From Paraphysoderma sedebokerense (Eukaryota; Blastocladiomycota; Physodermatomycetes; Physodermatales; Physodermataceae), in the NCBI GenBank assembly GCA_025602915.1, contig JAHLJZ010000023.1, positions 124,001-188,000 of the forward strand: a DNA stretch of 64,000 nucleotides, in the 5' to 3' direction. Positions 56,765 through 64,000 of this stretch are shown in pieces. The notes beneath the pieces are model-generated. The model made no database searches. It saw only the letters and a list, made by a program, of their open reading frames with translations, and was not told where the DNA came from. The stretch's first letter is position 1. The number at the start of each line of letters is the position of its first letter. The position numbers were made by a program, and so were the translations under genes.

Positions 56765-58668
56765 TTAAAGATCTAACACAACTCCCCTCGTAATCATACC
56801 CCATCCGATCAATCGCCAATGTTTATCAATACGTCTACTCAAGGCAATTTTTTCTCCCACTTCTGTACATGCCGGACTCATCAACTGAATTTTGGCCATG
56901 TCAGCTTTCACATTCAACACTCTCCCTCCGGTTGATGTGGAACCAATGTTAACCATAAGAACTTCACCTTTCGCTAGTTTTTGAACCTACAGATTTCAAT
57001 GCAAATACTTAGTATGGTTTGAAGACCGATATCAAAGCAACAAATCTTACCTTAGTTTGCTTCTTATCGTCAGTTTTGACACCCAACAATCTTCTCAGCA
57101 AGAAATAATTGATTTCCAATTCTGTATAGATCTCTGGTAGCTCTCCAACACTTCCCAACACTTGACCCACGAGTCGATCAGCTCTGCACAAAGTCGGATC
57201 GATTCTTGTTCCAACACCAATCAATCCACCAGGGACAGCAAACTCTAAAGAATTTCCTTCGGCGAATAAACTGACGATTTTGCTGAAAATAGGTTTACAT
57301 TGGATTTTGCCTTCTGTGTCCTTGGTCACAATACCGGGCCGAACTTCAATTTCATCTCCCAGTTTCAGTACACCACGAAGGATGGATCCACCAGCTACAC
57401 CTCCTTTTAGTTCCGATACTTCGGCTCCAGGCTTGTTGACATCGAATGAACGAATAACAATCAGACGCGGAGTTGAAGTGAAGTCACGAATAGGAATGGG
57501 GATTTTGTTGACAATGTATTCGTTTACTGCTTCGATATTGTATTTTAGCTGAGCCGAAATAGGAATAATAGGGGCTCCGTCGGCGACAGTACCTAAATTA
57601 CACGGATGAAAAGCAGGTTGATTTAATACGGACTGTAACTCACAAATCCTACGATATCCATCTCTCCGCAATTAAGAAACGCACCCTGTACGAATTTCAG
57701 AATTTGTTTGTACTGTTCCTCTGCCTGGGCTTCTTTCACCAAATCAACTTTATTTTGCAATATTAGAATATGTTTCAACTTCATAATTTCGATGGCGGCT
57801 AAATGTTCTGAAGTTTGCGGTTGAGGACATGATTCGTTACCGGCAATGAGTAGTAATGCGGCATCCATAACGGCTGCACCGTTCAACATAGTGGCCATAA
57901 GAATATCGTGACCAGGACAATCTACAAATGATACATGGCTGGATTTTGCCAGAGGAGAACTGTTAATAACCGGTATAGGCGCACAATATTGTCGCAAAAT
58001 CCCTACCGAACCAACTCCCACTCTCCTTCTAATCCCGGAATATCACTAGTGAACTTGGGAGGTTTATCCGATCGAAATGATCGATAACAATCCGGGCGTG
58101 GTGCATCAGGATTGTTCAATTTGTAAATCTAGATAGGTATTGAAGGTAGGTGAACGGAACCAGCGAAGAAGTTAACATCTTGGGTATTGATTGCTTGCGC
58201 CTACGAAGTTCCAATAGCTAAACACAATCATCAACTACAAGGAACGTACCTTAGCGTTAGCATAACCTAATTTAATCGTAATATTTCTTTCCAATTCATT
58301 TTTGAATCTAACAGTCTGGACACCAGAAATGGCCTTAACGACAGTTGATTTTCCGTGGGCTACGTGTCCGATTGTTCCTGTATTGGAATGAATCCAGCAT
58401 CAATATACAAAGCAATGATAATTAAAAAATGTATCGGTGAGTATATCGAATAATAAATAGAGATAGCCCGGTATTACGGAACAGAGGGTGTATAGACGGG
58501 CAAACGAACAAGATAAACAGAGAAGCAACCACTGAAGATAGGATCGACGGTATATGGCTGCGATATTTAAGCAACGAATTTTGATGTTTTACCTATATTG
58601 ATTGTAGCTTGTTTTGCTATAACTTCAGGATGAAGCGGGTGTAATTCCTTAACATCGATATTGGCCAT
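56765..58668 (-). CDS. gcd11: Translation initiation factor eIF2 gamma subunit
   Basis: GTPase subunit of eIF2 that binds Met-tRNAi-GTP and delivers it to the 40S ribosome. Start at 58668: [21 protein letters not shown]1 reads [19 protein letters not shown]. Switch I lies in the [20 protein letters not shown] exon. The zinc-ribbon insert is recognisable around [20 protein letters not shown]3 is [19 protein letters not shown], and G4 [20 protein letters not shown]. Domain II follows with [20 protein letters not shown] and [28 protein letters not shown]. The C-terminus ends [14 protein letters not shown]. Six or seven exons. Intact. Confidence 0.95.
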
Positions 58669-58942
58669 CTTTTCTTTTGTTATTTTTCTTTTTTACGGAT
58701 GGGCTTCGTCGTCGAGTAATAAAATCGGTTCCAGATATGAGGACTGAGTATAGATACGATATATCCACAAAATACTCTTAAGATGAGGAGGGCAATGAAT
58801 GTTGCTATGATGATTTTTTTTCCATTCAGCCGGAAAAAACAAAAGGAGAATTTTTATGAGATCACGTGACTTACTATGAAGGAGTCATCGCATTGGAAAT
58901 GGTATATTTGATAGATTTATACAGCTAAATTTATTATTAATT

Positions 58943-59968
58943 TTAACTATTTTCTATTCCTTCTTCCGCTCTCTGCTTTTCGCCTTCCCAGAGTGCGACC
59001 AGTTGATTCCATTCTTCCTCCTCTTTGATTTTCTTTAATTTAGGGTCAATCTCATCTTGATCAGCATTCTTCCGCAGCCATTTCGTTTTCGATATCAAAT
59101 AAGCATGTAATTGGTTCAGCTTTGGGGTCAGACTTTCTTGCAATCGGGAATGGAATTCGGGGATCTAAAGTCAGAGTGGTCAGAATAGCCCCATGTCGGA
59201 TTTTCACCGTAAAAATTGCATCAGCAAAAAAAGTAATGAATTTTTGATTAATAAAACTTACGCTATGTACATCTAGCCACCTTGAAATTCCCAGTATACT
59301 GACTCCAAATACAGAGATGCAGATTGCAGTGCCATATCCAAATGCTTTTAGCGCAAATAATACGTCATTCAGGTCTGGCTCCGGTTCCTTTTTCAGACGA
59401 ACCGACTGTGGGCTTGTCGATACTTTAGATTTTTCCAATCGAAACGGCTGTGTTGTTGATTTAGTTGTAGACTGATCAGTTGTATTCGGTCCTGACACCT
59501 TGGTCGGAGTTTGTGATGAAGGCCGCCGCCGCACTGAAGACCGAACCGCAGCTGTATTTGGAACAATTTTGGATGCTTTTATATCTACCAATACAGACAG
59601 TAAGAAAGTAGAGCCAAAGAAAAAGAGGAACCAAAGAAAGATGTCAATGATAATGTTATCGTCTGCTGGCTTTACCACAAACCACTGCTCAAGTTCCACA
59701 CAGACAGGGGCTCAAATCTGTACAAGAAATAGATTGAAAATTTTAACGCAGCCATACTTTGTCTTCTCACTACCACTCCAGCTATTCCTAGCCCACACAC
59801 AAAACAACTTAATGCAATACCGAGTATTGACTTTGTCGAGAGGCTATTCAAAATATTTTCAAATTTTTCCGAATTAGAAATTGCCCTTGACCTTGAACTA
59901 GTTTCAGGCTGAACCTTTGATATGGTATCGGAGGCACTCTCAGAACGAGGCGGAGGTAAATTGGACAT
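58943..59968 (-). CDS. Two-helix membrane protein, TMEM242-like
   Basis: Start at 59968 (MSNLPPPRSESASD). A first hydrophobic segment, ILGIALSCFVCGLGIAGVVV, is followed by an intron that probably runs from GTATGG near 59750 to TTGGTAG near 59585, rejoining at NIKASKIVPN. A Ser/Thr/Arg-rich linker leads to a second segment, LFALKAFGYGTAICISVFGV. Then WLDVHS, and after a last intron IPEFHSRLQE and a charged helical tail with LKKIKEEEEWNQLVALWEGE. The ALKAxGYGT...WLDVHSxxEF pattern resembles TMEM242, a mitochondrial protein involved in ATP-synthase c-ring assembly. The resemblance is limited to this stretch, so the name is tentative. Confidence 0.5.
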
Positions 59969-61632
59969 TTTTGGCCGAAAATTCAGTAGCAGAAATGGTT
60001 GATGTGCATTAAAAGTGCGTCTCAATTCAGATCATCAAAAAAGTGTTGCTCAACTGAACAGCGCGCCACACATTCAAAAAGCCTATTTTGATGAAACGAA
60101 AATTGCGAGAATTGAAACTCCAGGAGCTACCACAGTTTGTATTTTGATCGTAATTTTCCATGAAAGAGTTACTAAAAAGAAAAATTATTGCGATGCAGCT
60201 AGTAGGTGAAGGCGTGAGGCAAATGACAATGAATTATTGGGCACTAAAGCTGTAGATGCAGCCGGCGTATGAGAAGGACCCATTAGTAAAGAGCATCTAG
60301 CTGGTCATTACTGGCATTGTTTTCTGCCCTATTTATCCTTAGTTATATTGCTGCGCAGTTGAACTTTCTAGTCTTCATTGTCTCTGGCCTAATTATTGCA
60401 AATGAACTGACTTTATGAAGAATGTCCCAGCGAAATAAATGAAGCAACACTTATTGTGTATGTATTGTGTCTCTAGCGTTAGGCTTGTTATGTGGAAAGC
60501 GAATGTGTCACTTTTTGCGACATTGCCGGCTCATAAGGTGCAAGATATGGTATTATAGCTGTCTTTGCCGAGTTGTATGGTTTTGGGTAATAATAATGCA
60601 CAGAACAATGAATAATCGCAAACTTTGTCGGGGGTTGTCGGGGCATTCATTCAATTCCCCCAAGATTAGTGCCAACTACCACATACATATATCGACACAA
60701 TGTAAAGTATATATTCATAGCTCTTAACTGCAGCCATTTCCCGTTTAAGCTAGCTCCCCTGCCTTCCAAAGCAGCTGTGGGTTCAGTGCACACACTGATT
60801 AGTGATTAGTGATTCATGATGAAGTTTATGGGGGGATAAACATATTTAGACCCGCAGACAATGCTCGCAGCCATTACCGCCTCATGATGACAGCAAGGAC
60901 ATTCCATTCTCGCCGACCGCTGCCAATGCGGCCTTCCGTCCGATGTCGTAATTAAGTGTATTCATGCCCATTGGATGTGATACAAGCTTGTGTCGCCGAC
61001 AATTGGTATTCTCATTGACGCTGATTTGTGGAAAATTGGCTCCCTCCATTTTGTGTTAATTGCCTCGTCAGCCAATCTTGTCAATCAGTCAGTCAGAAAT
61101 GGCAACCACTAACAATGAAATCAAGCCTAATTAACCCTCCCAAGTGGTTTTAACCTTTTTCCCTTTGTTGTGATAAGCACATCCCTCCGACCGTTTTTTG
61201 TGACCCTTACACAAGTCTGCCCAGTCATTAGTTTAACTCTAGAAACTCTCTTTGCGAACCTTTAGCAGATTTAAATTACCTCCGCTGTAAGTATTAGGAC
61301 CGAGGCATGGAGAGTCCTTTTTTACTTTAATTCTTGTCTTTCATTCTGTATTGCTGCTCTGTCCGTTGCCTTTAGTCATCAAATTTGTCCTCAAGCATTT
61401 GATGCTGTGGGGTAGGACATGCAACACATCTTGACAGACGAAAGACTGGAGCATCTTTCTACCACACTTGTATCCTGCAATTTGGCCCTATAATAACCCT
61501 GCCCTTTGCCCTCTTCTCTGTAGTCTGTGGTAGAACTTCTGGCTAAAGTTTGAACGACCGCCCAAGAGTATTTTTTGTTGTGGTCTTAATCTCCAAGCCA
61601 TTTATATTAAAAATCCATTTAAAATTCCGACA
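59969..61632. other. Long gene-free region upstream of WOPR gene 2
   Basis: About 1.66 kb without a recognisable gene. Short open frames (60015-60209, 60467-60727) lack motifs. It is less AT-rich than other gaps, with several CT-rich tracts, and is likely the promoter of the downstream WOPR gene or a long non-coding leader. Confidence 0.55.
61544..61551 (+). promoter_or_regulatory. Candidate WOPR-binding site upstream of WOPR gene 2
   Basis: TAAAGTTT, 82 bp before the ATG at 61633. It matches the core of the WOPR motif, though without the leading T of TTAAAGTT. Confidence 0.28.
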
Positions 61633-63034
61633 ATGGTTTCCAACGATTATATTTCTCAGCAATATCTACCTCCTCAGTCATCCTCCCCTTCCCTTCGCTT
61701 TCGGGTGGAGAATGTAATGGACGCTTTAATGTTGGTAGAGGCCTCACGGTTAGGCCTAGTCGCTAGAATGAAAACTAGATTAAGTGACTCTTACCAAAGA
61801 GGTATTGAACCTGGCACTGCTTTCATTTATGATGAAGAGGAAAGCCGTATCAAACGGTGGACTGATGGAATGAGGTATGTCGACGAGCTTAATTGAACAG
61901 CTTAATTGATTAATTTACCCACCACAACATTTTTGTTGACGTCTCTTCTGTGGATGTAGCTGGAGTGCCGGCAGAGTCTCTGGTGGTAAGTGTCTTAGCT
62001 CATGGCTCCGCTGATAGTGTCTGCGACTGGAGAGTAACTGACTTGCACTTTTATTAGCATTTTTGGTTTATAAAGAACAGCCGTCAAAGCAATCTCCCAA
62101 AAATAGGTTTTTCTTCAAGAAAACCTTACTAATTGATAGTCACAACGGCAGAAAGTATCATTTAGTATATTATGGAATGGATGGCCAGTCCTATCCCAAA
62201 TTGAACGATTTACCCCGACCACTCGAAGTATTTCGTTTTAAAATAAGGAAAAGTTCTTATCCAAAACTTGAAATCGCACATCAATTACATAACCAATATC
62301 CCGACTTTTTTTCCGATCCGAACTCCGAATTCAAAACTCGAGCCTCTAACGAAGAATCCGCTTCATTCAATCCCGACTCTTCAATCGCTTATACTCAACC
62401 TCAAGTGTCCGAGCCATATCAGATGTCTAATCATCATGCATTCGTTTCACAATACCCATCGCCGAAATCATCTCCACCGGGTGTCAACCCACCACCACCG
62501 TTGACCCCTACTGCGCAAAGCATACCTTCCGCAAGCAATGAGCACTTTCAGAGGAGTCAATTGCCTCCTCTTGATGCTCCGCCATCGACCACATATTTTC
62601 CAGTAAATCATCCCTCCGCGCTATATAACGACAGAAGTCCTCACTTTTCATCCTCAAATCCACCTGCATCATTGCATCGATTGCCGGCCCCTGGTCTCAA
62701 TCACCAGAGTGCCGACTATGGCTTCCGATCTGACCAAAGTCGGAATCAGCCACAACACGGTGACTACTATTCACAACACCCAAGCCAACCGCCACAACAT
62801 TACAATCCTTCTCACGAAAATGTCAGCGTTAAACGACGCTCTTCTGTTCAACTGGATCCGCTATCCTTCTTAGCTGAAGTCGCTGAGTTGGGTTCGCAAA
62901 AGGAAGTTGAAGCTCCACGAGAAGCGTACGAGATGAAGAAACGAAGGTTTAGTGCAGATGATAATGGCTTTGAGTCATACAATGATGACGTTAAAAAGCA
63001 AAGGTGTCATTCCATTGCTTTCTTGTTGAACTAA
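61633..63034 (+). CDS. WOPR-domain (Gti1/Pac2, Wor1/Ryp1 family) transcription regulator 2
   Basis: Paralogue of the regulator at 50.6 kb with the same three-exon layout. WOPRa: LRFRVENVMDALMLVEASRL, RMKTRLSDSYQRGIEPGTAF, ESRIKRWTDGM. The mini-exon gives SWSAGRVSG (introns GTATGT...GTAG and GTAAGT...ATTAG). WOPRb: RFFFKKTLLIDSHNGRKYHL, VYYGMD, then LPRPLEVFRFKIRKSSYPKL and EIAHQLHNQYPDF. The rest is a Pro/Ser/His/Gln-rich disordered region. It ends with the shared blocks LDPLSFLAEVAELGSQKE and KKQRCHSIAFLLN. The WOPR domains of the two copies are very similar while the middle regions are not, suggesting an old duplication under constraint at both ends. Confidence 0.93.
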
Positions 63035-63337
63035 TTTCCACCGTTCTACGATCATTATAGAATTTTGGAAAAATGTTGTATATTATTATTATGCACTGTA
63101 AACATACACAATAAATGTTATTTGATTTGCATTATATTAATGGCTTATTTGAATAATATTGTTATACTCCGCGATTTCAACTGGTTCAAGTGTTACCATT
63201 TTTACCATGCGGGCTGACAATTTTAGCCAGGACGAAACGTTCCCTCGTCAACAGGCAGAAGTACATCTTTTGACAACTCATCTTTCATAGATATAATTCA
63301 ACTTTGATATATCTTCGCATTTATTGACCTCACAGAC
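63035..63337. other. Intergenic, promoter of 6-phosphogluconate dehydrogenase
   Basis: No gene seen; about 300 bp between the WOPR-2 stop and the next start codon. Confidence 0.5.
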
Positions 63338-64000
63338 ATGACTATCGACGCTGTGTAAGTAGGCTCTCATCGGTTGCCCTTTCTTTAGAACTCGCCGTTC
63401 TGTCGTTGCTGTCCTTGGCGGGTCTTGCAGAAGACGTTATGATGCTAACTACTGTCTACTATTTGCCCAACATATCCTGTCCATTTATATCAAAACGCAC
63501 ACTTAATAACTGTATTCCATAACATTGACGCTTCGGCATTTCTGTATTCGTTGCCTCATTAACTGACACCTACACGTCCAACGGACAACGGGCCTGCTCT
63601 TTGTGGATTATCGGACTTCGTTTGATAAACGGCCTTCGTCACATTTTAAAATTTTATGATGGCGTGGATATAGTGCTGACATCGGTTTAATCGGTTTGGC
63701 CGTTATGGTATTGTATCCCCCTTAAATACGGATTTGCAGACTTTTGTTTATTGGTTTTGTTTACTTCGCGCTGCATTTGTAATACCGCTGTGTCAAAACC
63801 AGTTTTCTAAGTTGACTTCACGCAGTAATTTTGGATATTGTTTCAGATGTTTATTGTTTAGAAGCTTTGTTGATTCTTATGAACAATTGCTTATCAAACT
63901 CAAATCGGTTATGTAGGGTCAAAATCTCGTACTCAACATGAACGACCACGGTTTCGTTGTTTGTGCTTTTAACCGTACTGTTTCCAAAGTCGATGACTTT
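63338..64000 (+). CDS. gnd1: 6-phosphogluconate dehydrogenase, 5' part (runs off the window)
   Basis: Oxidative pentose-phosphate enzyme, 6-phosphogluconate to ribulose-5-phosphate with NADPH. Only the N-terminal 45 or so residues are in view, built from three exons. Exon 1 is 63338-63354 (17 nt, MTIDAV, codon split, donor GTAAGT). Exon 2 is 63674-63707 (34 nt, ADIGLIGLAVM). Exon 3 runs from 63917 to the edge (GQNLVLNMNDHGFVVCAFNR, then TVSKVDDF). The joined sequence has the GLxxMG dinucleotide-binding motif, split by intron 2, and NMNDHGFVVCAFNRT, which is diagnostic of eukaryotic 6PGDH. Short open frames in the introns are not coding. Confidence 0.93.

Noticed and set aside
1-64000. tRNA, rRNA and CRISPR features; virus-like or LTR elements
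   Set aside because: None recognised by eye on either strand. The only mobile element supported is the Harbinger DNA transposon.

Overview
This window is nuclear DNA from a fungus, AT-rich and compact. Genes are cut by many short spliceosomal introns (about 40-190 nt, GTAAGT/GTATGT donors, TAG/CAG acceptors). Fungal markers are PRM1, two WOPR (Gti1/Pac2) regulators, Rad4, Lcp5, glucoamylases and a GH18 chitinase. A dynein regulatory complex gene (DRC10/IQCD) implies a motile 9+2 flagellum, so the best guess is a zoosporic lineage (chytrid or relative). That placement is inference.

Layout. 1-3.1 kb: Rad4/XPC (minus, C-terminus off the left edge). 3.2-6.4 kb: a doubtful small gene and a FOXRED1-like FAD oxidoreductase. 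6.85-9.0 kb: a GH18 chitinase with an in-frame stop in a conserved motif. 9.0-11.5 kb: a 92-bp foldback repeat and an orphan seven-helix membrane protein. 12.3-15.3 kb: PRM1. 16.0-26.5 kb: three tandem, secreted, apparently GPI-anchored tyrosinases, the third split by a whole 3.14-kb PIF/Harbinger transposon. 26.9-35.4 kb: PP2A methylesterase, mitochondrial porin, an unknown protein with an LYHGT motif, and prolidase. 36.5-44.1 kb: two GH15 glucoamylases flanking DRC10. 44.4-46.0 kb: ERCC1/Rad10. 46.5-54.0 kb: three CAP/SCP secreted proteins with a WOPR gene among them. 55.0-60.0 kb: Lcp5, eIF2-gamma and a TMEM242-like membrane protein. 61.6-63.0 kb: a second WOPR gene. 63.3 kb to the end: the 5' part of 6-phosphogluconate dehydrogenase.

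The window mixes conserved housekeeping genes with small expanded families of secreted or wall proteins (tyrosinase x3, CAP x3, glucoamylase x2). The two WOPR paralogues share short C-terminal motifs outside the DNA-binding domain and have WOPR-like sites upstream, so they could be autoregulated. The most striking local event is the Harbinger insertion exactly at an intron-exon border of the third tyrosinase, where the target and the transposon end together make a new splice acceptor.

All exon boundaries were read by eye from splice signals and family motifs. No alignment or database search was run.
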